NCBI RefSeq assembly: GCF_900104135.1
Contig: NZ_FNIV01000014.1
Location: forward strand, 51,224 to 95,514
From: Halomonas shengliensis
GTDB taxonomy: Bacteria > Pseudomonadota > Gammaproteobacteria > Pseudomonadales > Halomonadaceae
Reading direction: 5' to 3'
DNA length: 44,291 nucleotides
The translations under genes were made by a program, and so were the position numbers. Below are positions 1 through 8,310 of this stretch, in pieces (the first letter of the stretch is position 1; every line of letters starts with the position of its first letter). The notes beneath the pieces were generated by a model. The model was not told the origin of the DNA and did no database searches. It saw only the letters and a list, made by a program, of their open reading frames with translations.

Positions 1-67
<67 letters not shown>

Positions 68-88
68 ACGACCTCGAACACGGGACGT

Positions 89-116
89 AGTATACGGATC
101 CGCTCTGCCAGGTCAA
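89..116 (-). promoter_or_regulatory. Sigma-70-type promoter for tRNA-Asn
   Basis: On the minus strand TTGACC (116-111) and TATACT (94-89) are separated by 16 bp and end about 20 bp upstream of the tRNA-Asn 5' end. Both hexamers match consensus at 5 of 6 positions, and the short leader is normal for a tRNA gene. Confidence 0.7.
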
Positions 117-159
117 GGACCGCGGTCGATCATCCTGCCTCGCCCCGCCCTGTAACGCA

Positions 160-192
160 CAGCGCCCGCCTGGCGATGCCGGGCGGGCGCTG
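160..192 (-). terminator. Hairpin between tRNA-Met and tRNA-Asn
   Basis: CAGCGCCCGCC (160-170) pairs perfectly with GGCGGGCGCTG (182-192), and the 11-nt loop can pair further (GGC/GCC). It starts ten bases beyond the tRNA-Met 3' end in the direction of transcription. There is no T-run, so it may be a terminator or a processing hairpin. Confidence 0.5.
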
Positions 193-201
193 CTGGGATC
201 C

Positions 202-278
202 TGGTGGCTACGCCCTGACTCGAACAGGGGACCCCATCATTATGAGTGATGTGCTCTAACCAACTGAGCTACGTAGCC
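202..278 (-). tRNA. tRNA-Met (CAT), elongator
   Basis: A complete 77-nt tRNA on the minus strand. It begins GGCTACGTAGCTCAG, has anticodon loop CTCATAA (anticodon CAT), and ends CGTAGCCACCA with an encoded CCA. The fully paired acceptor stem (GGCTACG/CGTAGCC) is that of the elongator form; an initiator would have an unpaired first position. The body closely resembles E. coli elongator tRNA-Met as I remember it. Confidence 0.95.
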
Positions 279-320
279 TTTTCACGCGATTGCCCGGCCG
301 TGGCCGAGCAATGGAGACGC

Positions 321-349
321 ATTATGCACGCGGGCCCACCGCTTGGCAA
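321..349 (-). promoter_or_regulatory. Sigma-70-type promoter for tRNA-Met
   Basis: On the minus strand TTGCCA (349-344), a 17-bp spacer and CATAAT (326-321) match consensus at 10 of 12 positions, about 43 bp upstream of the tRNA 5' end. The element sits in the short gap after the choX stop codon and overlaps the hairpin expected to end choX transcription. Confidence 0.6.
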
Positions 350-357
350 GCCCGCGT
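328..357 (-). terminator. Hairpin after choX
   Basis: ACGCGGGC (328-335) pairs with GCCCGCGT (350-357), starting nine bases past the choX stop on the minus strand. There is no clear T-run. The stem overlaps the tRNA-Met promoter, so the choX 3' end and tRNA-Met initiation share the same bases. Confidence 0.45.
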
Positions 358-365
358 CGATCCGA

Positions 366-1343
366 TCAGGAGGCGATATCCAGCGCCTCGCGCACCGCGG
401 GCAGGCCGGCCTCGCCGTCACGGGTCTCGACGCCCTCGAGCCACGCCTCGAGTACCTCGGGGTTGGCCTGGAGGTAGGCGCGCGCGGCATCACGCGGGTC
501 CTCGCCCTCGTCCATGATCTCGCCCATCAACTGGTTCTCCATCTCGAGGGTGAACTCGAGGTTTGCCAGCAGGGCACCGACGTTGCCGCACTCCTCGACG
601 TAGCCGCCGCGGGTGTTGGTGTAGACGGTGGCACCGCCCAGGTTGGGGCCGAAATAGTCATCGGCACCCTCCAGGTAGGCCATGTCGAAGTTGGTGTTCA
701 TGGGGTGTGGCTCCCAGCCCAGGAACACCATCCACTGCTGGTCCGGCTCCCGGGCGCTGAGCTCGGCGAGCATGCCCGCCTCGCTGGAGTCGATCAGCTG
801 CCAGTCACCCAGACCGAAGGCGTCGTCGTCGATCATCTGCTGGATCAGCTGGTTGCCGTCGTTGCCGGCCTCGATGCCATGGATGCTGCTGTCGAACCGC
901 TCGGCATGCTCCGCGAGATCGGCCACCGAGGTGACCCCGGCATCGTGGACGTACTGGGGCACCGCCAGGGTGTACTTGGCCCCCTCCAGGTTGGCGTCCA
1001 GGCGGTCGACGCTGCCATCCTCGACGTAGGGATCGCTGATCGAGGCCATGGAGGGCATCCAGTTGCCCAGGAAGACGTCGAAGTCGCCGTTCTTCATGCC
1101 TTGGTAGGCGATGGGCACCGAGACGGTGTCGATGCGGGTGTCATAGCCCAGCGCCTCCAGCACCTCGGTGGTCAGGGCGGTGGTGGCGGTGATGTCGGTC
1201 CAGCCAACCTCGGCGAAGCGGACAGTGGCGCAGCTCTCGCCCTCCTGGGCGAGCGCCGGGGCGGCACTCAGCGCCAGGGTGGCGGCGCCCAGGCCCAGGC
1301 TCATGCGGCGCGTCATGGTGCGGGTCAGGGGGGATGCGTTCAT
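366..1343 (-). CDS. choX: Choline ABC transporter substrate-binding protein ChoX
   Basis: A 325-aa periplasmic binding protein of the OpuAC/ProX type, expected to capture choline for an ABC importer. The start has a strong SD (AAGGAGG, 8 nt away). Residues 1-32 are a signal peptide ending APALA, with a TRRMSLGL segment that mimics a Tat motif. The choline-cage residues I recall for Sinorhizobium meliloti ChoX (W43, D45, W90, Y119, N156, W205) all have counterparts at a constant +5 offset: W48, D50, W95, Y124, N161, W210. This supports choline rather than glycine betaine as ligand. It diverges from betIBA across the BetI-type palindrome. No permease or ATPase gene (choW/choV) is adjacent, so it must use an ABC core encoded elsewhere. 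Residue equivalence is from memory of the family. Confidence 0.9.
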   Translation of the reverse strand: MNASPLTRTMTRRMSLGLGAATLALSAAPALAQEGESCATVRFAEVGWTDITATTALTTEVLEALGYDTRIDTVSVPIAYQGMKNGDFDVFLGNWMPSMASISDPYVEDGSVDRLDANLEGAKYTLAVPQYVHDAGVTSVADLAEHAERFDSSIHGIEAGNDGNQLIQQMIDDDAFGLGDWQLIDSSEAGMLAELSAREPDQQWMVFLGWEPHPMNTNFDMAYLEGADDYFGPNLGGATVYTNTRGGYVEECGNVGALLANLEFTLEMENQLMGEIMDEGEDPRDAARAYLQANPEVLEAWLEGVETRDGEAGLPAVREALDIAS

Positions 1344-1400
1344 GGCGTAACCTCCTTGGAAGGAACTTGAGTATAGTCGGCGATTGCCATTCCTTTATTG

Positions 1401-1414
1401 ATTGAACGTTCAAT
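1401..1414. promoter_or_regulatory. BetI-type operator between choX and betI
   Basis: ATTGAACGTTCAAT is a perfect 14-bp palindrome in the AT-rich centre of the choX/betI divergent intergenic region (1344-1494). A wider symmetry (TTATTGA...TCAATAA) extends it. This is the size and form expected for a TetR-family dimer site, and BetI is the TetR gene next to it. On the choX side a TATACT -10 hexamer is visible at 1375-1370; no convincing -35 element was seen on either side. Confidence 0.8.
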
Positions 1415-1494
1415 AAAAAAATGGCAAGCTGTCCTATCCTAACCGCACCCACCGGTGTGGTGGCAAGTCATCCGCAAACAGGGAGGGCTCGACG

Positions 1495-2097
1495 GTGCCC
1501 AAGGTTGGAATGGAACCCATCCGCCGCCAGCAGCTGATCCAGGCGACCATGGCGGCCATCGACGAGGTCGGCCTGGCCGATGCCACGGTCGCGCGCATCG
1601 CCCGTCATGCCGGGGTCTCCGCCGGCATCATCAGCCACTACTTCGGCGGCAAGGACGGCCTGCTGGAGGCGACCATGCGCCGGATCCTGAGCGACCTGGG
1701 TGACGCCGTGGCCGCGCGCCGCCGCGACCGGCCGGACGATTCGCCCCGGGCGCAGCTGCAGGCGATCATCGAGGGCAACTTCGACCGCAGCCAGGTCACC
1801 GGCCCGGTGGCCAAGACCTGGCTCGCCTTCTGGGCCAGCAGCATGCACAAGCCGGCGCTGCAGCGGTTGCAGCAGGTCAACGACCGCCGCCTGCACTCCA
1901 ACCTGTGCGCCCAGTTCCGCCGCCTGATGCCGCGCGACGAGGCGCACCGCGCCGCCCAGGCCCTGGCCGCCGTCATCGACGGCCTGTGGCTGCGCGGCGC
2001 CCTGACCCCCGAGGGCCTCGACGCCAAGGCGGCCCGCCGCACCGCGCTGGCCACCCTCGACCAGTTGCTCGACGCCGCTCCCCATCCCGTTCACTGA
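1495..2097 (+). CDS. betI: TetR-family repressor BetI, choline-responsive
   Basis: A 200-aa TetR-family regulator, the usual length for BetI (E. coli about 195 aa). The start is GTG with GGGAGG 8 nt upstream; translation from it gives [15 protein letters not shown], matching the conserved BetI N-terminus. The helix-turn-helix lies at about residues 28-50 ([20 protein letters not shown]), followed by the helical ligand domain. BetI represses choline uptake and oxidation genes and is relieved by choline (known for the family). It heads the betI-betB-betA operon: betB starts 11 bp after its stop codon. The palindrome at 1401-1414 is the likely autoregulatory site. Confidence 0.95.
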   Translation: MPKVGMEPIRRQQLIQATMAAIDEVGLADATVARIARHAGVSAGIISHYFGGKDGLLEATMRRILSDLGDAVAARRRDRPDDSPRAQLQAIIEGNFDRSQVTGPVAKTWLAFWASSMHKPALQRLQQVNDRRLHSNLCAQFRRLMPRDEAHRAAQALAAVIDGLWLRGALTPEGLDAKAARRTALATLDQLLDAAPHPVH

Positions 2098-2108
2098 GGA
2101 GACGCCCC

Positions 2109-3578
<1,470 letters not shown>

Positions 3579-3608
3579 GCCTGACGTCACCTACCCGCCT
3601 ACCCCACC

Positions 3609-3654
3609 CGTCAGGGGCGCCGGGGCAGACCGTCGCGAGGGGCCGCTCCTGACG
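3609..3654 (+). repeat. Hairpin and possible repeat fragment in the betB-betA gap
   Basis: The 132-bp gap (3579-3710) has no gene. It contains CGTCAGG (3609-3615) facing CCTGACG (3648-3654), a possible stem-loop between betB and betA. Inside it, GGGGCGCCGG ... ACCGTCG ... AGGGG resembles the 18-bp segment found only in repeat copy A at 8156-8297. The resemblance is short and interrupted, so it may be chance. A structure here could attenuate or stabilise the betA part of the message. Confidence 0.35.
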
Positions 3655-3710
3655 CCCTCGCGATGCCTGCCGCCGGAGACGCCCAGTAAGAAGTTGCCTC
3701 GGGAGACTCC

Positions 3711-5405
3711 ATGTCCCAGATCCGTGAATTCGACTACGTCATCATCGGCGCCGGCTCCGCCGGCAACGTGCTCGCCACCCGCCTCACCGAGGACCCTGAG
3801 GTCTCGGTGCTGCTGCTCGAGGCCGGCGGCCCCGACCACCGCCTCGACTTCCGCACCCAGATGCCGGCGGCCCTGGCCTACCCGCTGCAGGGCAAGCGCT
3901 ACAACTGGGCCTTCGAGACCGACCCCGAGCCGCACATGGATGGCCGGCGCATGGAGTGCGGCCGCGGCAAGGGGCTGGGGGGCTCCTCGCTGATCAACGG
4001 CATGTGCTACATCCGCGGCAACGCCCTGGACTACGACCACTGGGCCAAGGCGCCGGGCCTCGAGGACTGGACCTACGCCGACTGCCTGCCCTACTTCCGC
4101 AAGGCCGAGAGCCGCGATATCGGCCCGAACGACTACCATGGCGGCGACGGGCCGGTGAGCGTGACCACGCCCAAAGAGGGCAACAACCCGCTCTACCGCA
4201 CCTTCATCGAGGCGGGCAAGCAGGCCGGCTACGCCGAGACCGAGGACGTCAACGGCTACCGCCAGGAGGGCTTCGGCCCCATGGACCGCTTCGTGACGCC
4301 CAACGGGCGGCGCGCCTCCACCGCCCGCGGCTACCTCGACCTGGCGAAGCCGCGCGAGAACCTCACCATCGAGACCCGCGCCATCACCGACGTCATCGAG
4401 TTCGAGGGCAAGCGGGCGGTGGGCGTGCGCTACCGCCGTCGCGGCCAGGCGCAGCGGGTGCAGGCCCGGCGCGAGGTGCTGCTGTGCGCCGGTGCCATCG
4501 CCTCGCCACAGATCCTGCAGCGCTCCGGGGTGGGGCCCCGCGAGGTGCTCGACGAGTTCGGGATCGAGGCGGTGCACGTCAACGACAACGTCGGCGCCCA
4601 CCTCCAGGACCACCTGGAGATGTACATTCAGTACGAGTGCAAGCAGCCGATCTCCCTCTACCCGGCGCTGAAGTGGTGGAACCAGCCGAAGATCGGTGCC
4701 GAGTGGCTGTTCCTCGGCCGCGGCATCGGCGCCAGCAACCAGTTCGAGTCCTGCGCTTTCATCCGCTCCAACGACCAGGAGGCGTGGCCCAACCTGCAGT
4801 ACCACTTCCTGCCCATCGCCATCAGCTACAACGGCAAGAGTGCGGTGCAGGCCCACGGCTTCCAGGCCCACGTCGGCTCCATGCGCTCGGAGAGCCGCGG
4901 GCGCATCCGCCTGACGTCACGGGACCCGGAGGCGGCGCCGAGCATCCTGTTCAACTACATGTCCACCGACAAGGACTGGCAGGAGTTCCGCGACGCCATC
5001 CGCCTGACCCGGGAGATCATCGCCCAGCCCGCCTTCGATCCCTACCGCGGCCGGGAGATCTCGCCGGGGCCGGACGTGCAGTCCGATGCCGAGCTGGACG
5101 CCTTCGTCAAGGCCCACGCCGAGACCGCCTACCACCCCTGCGGCAGCTGCCGCATGGGCGAAGGGGACGACGCCGTGGTGGATGGCCAGGGTCGGGTGCA
5201 CGGCGTCGAGGGGCTGCGCGTGGTGGACGCCTCGCTCTTCCCCCTGATTCCCACCGGCAACCTCAACGCCCCGACCATCATGCTCGCGGAGAAGATCGCC
5301 GACCGCATCCGCGGCCGCGAGCCGCTGCCGCCAAGCGACGCCCCCTACCATGTGGCGGGCGACGCCCCCGCCCGCGGCGAGCCGCAGCGTCGCCTCGAGG
5401 GATAG
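3711..5405 (+). CDS. betA: Choline dehydrogenase BetA
   Basis: 564-aa FAD-dependent GMC oxidoreductase (E. coli BetA 556 aa) that oxidises choline to betaine aldehyde at the inner face of the membrane. The dinucleotide motif GAGSAG is near the N-terminus. GMC signature 1 is seen in [20 protein letters not shown], signature 2 in [16 protein letters not shown], and the active-site His is H475 in [10 protein letters not shown]. The start is ATG 3711 with GGGAG close upstream. It is the last gene of betIBA and is followed after about 20 bp by a strong terminator. No betT-type choline transporter is present here; choX is the only uptake gene seen. Confidence 0.96.
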   Translation: MSQIREFDYVIIGAGSAGNVLATRLTEDPEVSVLLLEAGGPDHRLDFRTQMPAALAYPLQGKRYNWAFETDPEPHMDGRRMECGRGKGLGGSSLINGMCYIRGNALDYDHWAKAPGLEDWTYADCLPYFRKAESRDIGPNDYHGGDGPVSVTTPKEGNNPLYRTFIEAGKQAGYAETEDVNGYRQEGFGPMDRFVTPNGRRASTARGYLDLAKPRENLTIETRAITDVIEFEGKRAVGVRYRRRGQAQRVQARREVLLCAGAIASPQILQRSGVGPREVLDEFGIEAVHVNDNVGAHLQDHLEMYIQYECKQPISLYPALKWWNQPKIGAEWLFLGRGIGASNQFESCAFIRSNDQEAWPNLQYHFLPIAISYNGKSAVQAHGFQAHVGSMRSESRGRIRLTSRDPEAAPSILFNYMSTDKDWQEFRDAIRLTREIIAQPAFDPYRGREISPGPDVQSDAELDAFVKAHAETAYHPCGSCRMGEGDDAVVDGQGRVHGVEGLRVVDASLFPLIPTGNLNAPTIMLAEKIADRIRGREPLPPSDAPYHVAGDAPARGEPQRRLEG

Positions 5406-5426
5406 CGCCACCCCCTCGCTGTCCAC

Positions 5427-5465
5427 AACGCCCCGCCCTGCCACTGCAGCGCGGGGCGTTTTTTT
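5427..5465 (+). terminator. Rho-independent terminator of betIBA
   Basis: AACGCCCCGC (5427-5436) pairs with GCGGGGCGTT (5451-5460) and is followed immediately by five more Ts, giving a seven-T run. It lies 21 bp past the betA stop codon. Confidence 0.92.
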
Positions 5466-5490
5466 GGATGGCACTTAGCCGCAGATGACT

Positions 5491-5530
5491 ACCACGCTCG
5501 AAGCTTATCCGGCGACAGGCGCCTCTCGCT
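5491..5530 (+). repeat. Intergenic repeat, copy C (ends only)
   Basis: GCTCGAAGCTTATCCGGCGA followed by CAGGCGCCTCTCGC joins the left end and the right end of the longer element seen at 8156-8297 and 10354-10480, without the core of about 100 bp between them. It lies between the betIBA terminator and the fadE promoter region. It is either an internal deletion derivative or the basic short form of the family. Confidence 0.65.
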
Positions 5531-5598
5531 CCTCTCCAACGCCTTAGCCAAGAGTCGTGCCGCTGGCCGGTTGCAGCGAGATGGGCTAGTCTGCAAGA

Positions 5599-5618
5599 AT
5601 TCAAACAGATGTTCGAAT
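5599..5618. promoter_or_regulatory. PsrA/FadR-like operator upstream of fadE
   Basis: ATTCAAACAGATGTTCGAAT is an imperfect 20-bp palindrome (8 of 10 positions symmetric) centred 40 bp before the fadE start. It matches the form CAAAC-N4-GTTTG known for the TetR-family fatty-acid regulator PsrA in pseudomonads and relatives. Its position suggests repression of fadE that is relieved by long-chain acyl-CoA or fatty acid. The regulator gene itself is not in this window. Confidence 0.65.
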
Positions 5619-5648
5619 CCTGGCATCTACGACAACCGGAGTCACCCC

Positions 5649-8096
5649 ATGCTCACCCTGATCCTGCTGCTTGCGGCCATCGTCGGCCTTCTCGTGGTGA
5701 TGCGCCGCGAGGCGGGCGCCCTGCCTGCCCTGGCGGTGCTCGCCGTCACCGGCCTGGCAAGCCTGGTCGCCGCCTCTGCGGTGCTCGGCGTCATCCTGCT
5801 CGCCGGGGCCGCGGTCGTGGCCGCGGCCGGCCTGCCGACCCTGCGCGGCAAGTGGCTGACCCCGCGCCTCTTCGCGATGTTCAAGAAGGTCTCGCCGAAG
5901 GTCTCTGACACCGAGCGCGTGGCGCTCGAGGCCGGCAGCGTGGCCTGGGACGGCGAGCTCTTCACTGGCAGGCCCGACTGGCAGGCGCTGCTGGACGCCC
6001 GCGACGACGGCCTCACCGACGAGGAGCGCGCCTTCATCGATCACCAATGCTCGGTGGCCGCCGGCATGTGCAACGCCTGGGAGATCGCCAAGGAGCGCGC
6101 CGACCTGCCCCAGGAACTCTGGGACCACCTCAAGCGCGAGCGCTACTTCGGGATGATCATCCCCAAGGCGTACGGGGGCCTGGGCTTCTCCGCCAAGGCG
6201 CAGTCCCTGGTGCTGCAGAAGCTCGCCATCAACGAGACCCTGATGGTCACCGTGGGCGTGCCCAACTCCCTGGGCCCGGGGGAGCTGCTGCTCAAGTACG
6301 GCACCGACGAGCAGAAGAACCACTACCTGCCGCGGCTGGCCGACGGCCGTGAGATCCCCTGCTTCGGCCTCACCGGCCCCCGCGCCGGCAGTGACGCCAC
6401 CTCGCTGCCCGACACCGGCGTGGTCTGCCGGCAGATGGTGGATGGCCAGGAGGTGCTCGGGGTGCGCCTCAACTTCGAGAAACGCTGGATCACGCTGGCG
6501 CCCATCGCCACCGTGGTGGGCCTGGCCTTCCGGCTCTTCGATCCGGAGAAGCTGCTGGGCGACGAGGAGGACCGCGGCATCACCCTGGCGCTGATTCCCC
6601 GCGACACCGCGGGCATGGAGATCGGCCGTCGCCACCACCCCATCGGCAGCCCCTTCCTCAACGGCCCGATCAAGGGCAAGGACGTGTTCGTTCCGCTGGA
6701 CACCATCATCGGCGGCACCGAGATGATCGGCCAGGGCTGGCGCATGCTGGTGGAGTGTCTCTCCATCGGCCGCTGCATCACCCTGCCCTCCGGCGCCACC
6801 GGCACCGCCCGCTACGCCATCGGCTGGAGCGGCGGCTTCGCCCGTATCCGTCGCCAGTTCAACGTGCCGGTGGCCGAGATGGAGGGGGTCCAGGAACCCC
6901 TGGCGCGCATGACGGCGCTGGGCTATATCGCCCAGGCGGCGGTCTACCAGACCGCCAACACCATCGACCGCGGCGAGAAACCGGCGGTGCCCTCGGCGAT
7001 CCTCAAGAGCCAGCTCACCGAGTTCCAGCGCCAGATCCTCGGCGACGCCATGGATATCCACGGCGGGAAGGCGGTCACGCTCGGCCCGCGCAACTACCTG
7101 GGGATCGGCTACAGCGCCAACCCGGTGGCGATCACCGTGGAAGGCGCCAACATCATGACCCGCAACCTGATGATCTTCGGCCAGGGGGCGATCCGCTGCC
7201 ATCCCTATGTGCTCGAGGAGCTGGCCGCCAGGGACGCCGACGACCTTCAGGCATTCGACCGCGCCTTCTTCGGCCACGCCGGGCTGATCTTCGGTAACGC
7301 CGCCCGCGCCCTCACCCAGGGGCTCGGGCTCGGCCGCCCGGCGGTGCCCTTCGACGGCGAGGCCGAGCGCTACGCCCAGGAGGTCGCCCGGCTCTCCGCC
7401 GGCTTCGGGCTCTGTGCCGACGCCGCCATGGCGAGCCTCGGCGCCACCCTCAAGCTGCGCGAGATGCTCTCGGCGCGCCTCGGCGACGTGCTGTCGAACC
7501 TCTACCTCACCTCCATGGTGCTCAAGCAGTGGCACGAGGGGGACAAGGTCGAGGGCGAGGCGGCGCTGCTACACTACAGCTGCCAGCTCCTGCTGGGCCG
7601 TGCCGAGCAGGCCCTGGACGAGCTGTTCGACAACCTGCCCCACCGGGCACTGGCCCACCTGCTGCGCCGGGTGGTGATGCCCCGGGGCAGGCGCTTCAAG
7701 CGCCCCCATGACGACCTAGCCCGCCGCATCGCCCAGGCGGTCTCCCGGGAGAGCGCCCTGCGCACCAAGCTGCTGGCCAACACCTGGAGCACCGACGACG
7801 GCGCACAGCCGAACCCGCTGGCGCAGTACAACGCCCTGCTGGCCACCCAGGAGCGCGCCGAGGCCCTCTACCGCACCGTCAACAAGGCCTATGCGAAGGG
7901 GGAGCTGCCCGCGGAGGCGCTGCACCCCGAGCAGCGGATAGAGGCCGCGCTGGAGGCTGGACTAATCTCGGCAGACGACGCCACCTTTATGCGCGAACGG
8001 GAGGCCCGGGTGCTGGAGCTGCTCAGCGTGGACGATTTCGAGTACGACGCCTTCGTCACCGACAAGTCCAAGGTGCTGCGCCACCACGCCGCCTGA
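5649..8096 (+). CDS. fadE: Acyl-CoA dehydrogenase FadE
   Basis: 815 aa, close to E. coli FadE (814 aa). It catalyses the first step of fatty-acid beta-oxidation, FAD-dependent desaturation of acyl-CoA to trans-2-enoyl-CoA. Residues 1-55 form two hydrophobic segments (LTLILLLAAIVGLLVV, then VLGVILLAGAAVVAAAGL) that anchor it to the membrane. The acyl-CoA dehydrogenase domain spans about 120-520, with FGLTGPRAGSDATS and the substrate/FAD segment around GDAMDIHGGKAVTLG. The C-terminal about 280 residues match the DUF1974 extension typical of FadE. ATG 5649 (CGGAG upstream) is preferred to upstream in-frame codons because the membrane anchor begins there. It is monocistronic, with a PsrA-like site before it and a hairpin after it. 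Confidence 0.94.
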   Translation: MLTLILLLAAIVGLLVVMRREAGALPALAVLAVTGLASLVAASAVLGVILLAGAAVVAAAGLPTLRGKWLTPRLFAMFKKVSPKVSDTERVALEAGSVAWDGELFTGRPDWQALLDARDDGLTDEERAFIDHQCSVAAGMCNAWEIAKERADLPQELWDHLKRERYFGMIIPKAYGGLGFSAKAQSLVLQKLAINETLMVTVGVPNSLGPGELLLKYGTDEQKNHYLPRLADGREIPCFGLTGPRAGSDATSLPDTGVVCRQMVDGQEVLGVRLNFEKRWITLAPIATVVGLAFRLFDPEKLLGDEEDRGITLALIPRDTAGMEIGRRHHPIGSPFLNGPIKGKDVFVPLDTIIGGTEMIGQGWRMLVECLSIGRCITLPSGATGTARYAIGWSGGFARIRRQFNVPVAEMEGVQEPLARMTALGYIAQAAVYQTANTIDRGEKPAVPSAILKSQLTEFQRQILGDAMDIHGGKAVTLGPRNYLGIGYSANPVAITVEGANIMTRNLMIFGQGAIRCHPYVLEELAARDADDLQAFDRAFFGHAGLIFGNAARALTQGLGLGRPAVPFDGEAERYAQEVARLSAGFGLCADAAMASLGATLKLREMLSARLGDVLSNLYLTSMVLKQWHEGDKVEGEAALLHYSCQLLLGRAEQALDELFDNLPHRALAHLLRRVVMPRGRRFKRPHDDLARRIAQAVSRESALRTKLLANTWSTDDGAQPNPLAQYNALLATQERAEALYRTVNKAYAKGELPAEALHPEQRIEAALEAGLISADDATFMREREARVLELLSVDDFEYDAFVTDKSKVLRHHAA

Positions 8097-8118
8097 CGGC
8101 TTTCATCCCTGCCAACCC

Positions 8119-8145
8119 CACGCCCCGGCCCAGTGCCGGGGCGTG
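8119..8145 (+). terminator. Hairpin terminator after fadE
   Basis: CACGCCCCGGC (8119-8129) pairs perfectly with GCCGGGGCGTG (8135-8145) over a 5-nt loop, 22 bp past the fadE stop. It is followed only by CAGTTCTT, so the T-tract is weak. Confidence 0.7.
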
Positions 8146-8155
8146 CAGTTCTTAA

Positions 8156-8297
8156 GCCACCCTGCTCGAGGCTTTTCCGGCGAAAGGCCCCGGGGCGCCG
8201 GACCGTCGAGGGGGCGCTGTGAATACTTCCCTGTACGCTACCGATGCCATCCCTGGCATAGGACCCCCTCTACGTCCTTTCCCCGGCGCCTCTCGCA
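8156..8297 (+). repeat. Intergenic structured repeat, copy A
   Basis: A 142-bp element between the 3' ends of fadE and the SLC13 gene. It has a left end GCTCGAGGCTTTTCCGGCGA, an 18-bp segment absent from copy B, a core of about 90 bp and a right end GGCGCCTCTCGCA. The ends are imperfect inverted repeats (CCGGCGAAAGG against CCTTTCCCCGG). The core carries GAGGGGG/CCCCCTC and a hairpin ATGCCA-TCCC-TGGCAT. Copy B is the same sequence in the opposite orientation with four mismatches and one length difference. No open reading frame fits it. Confidence 0.85.
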
Positions 8298-8310
8298 CTC
8301 TGCCGCTGAT

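Noticed and set aside
366..1343. Tat export signal on ChoX (TRRMSLGL)
   Set aside because: The twin Arg is followed by M-S-L rather than a clear x-F-L-K, and periplasmic binding proteins of this family normally use Sec; kept only as a remark.
246..1370. A 374-codon plus-strand frame opposite choX
   Set aside because: choX has a signal peptide, a full ligand site and a strong SD; the opposite frame has none of these and begins inside tRNA-Met.
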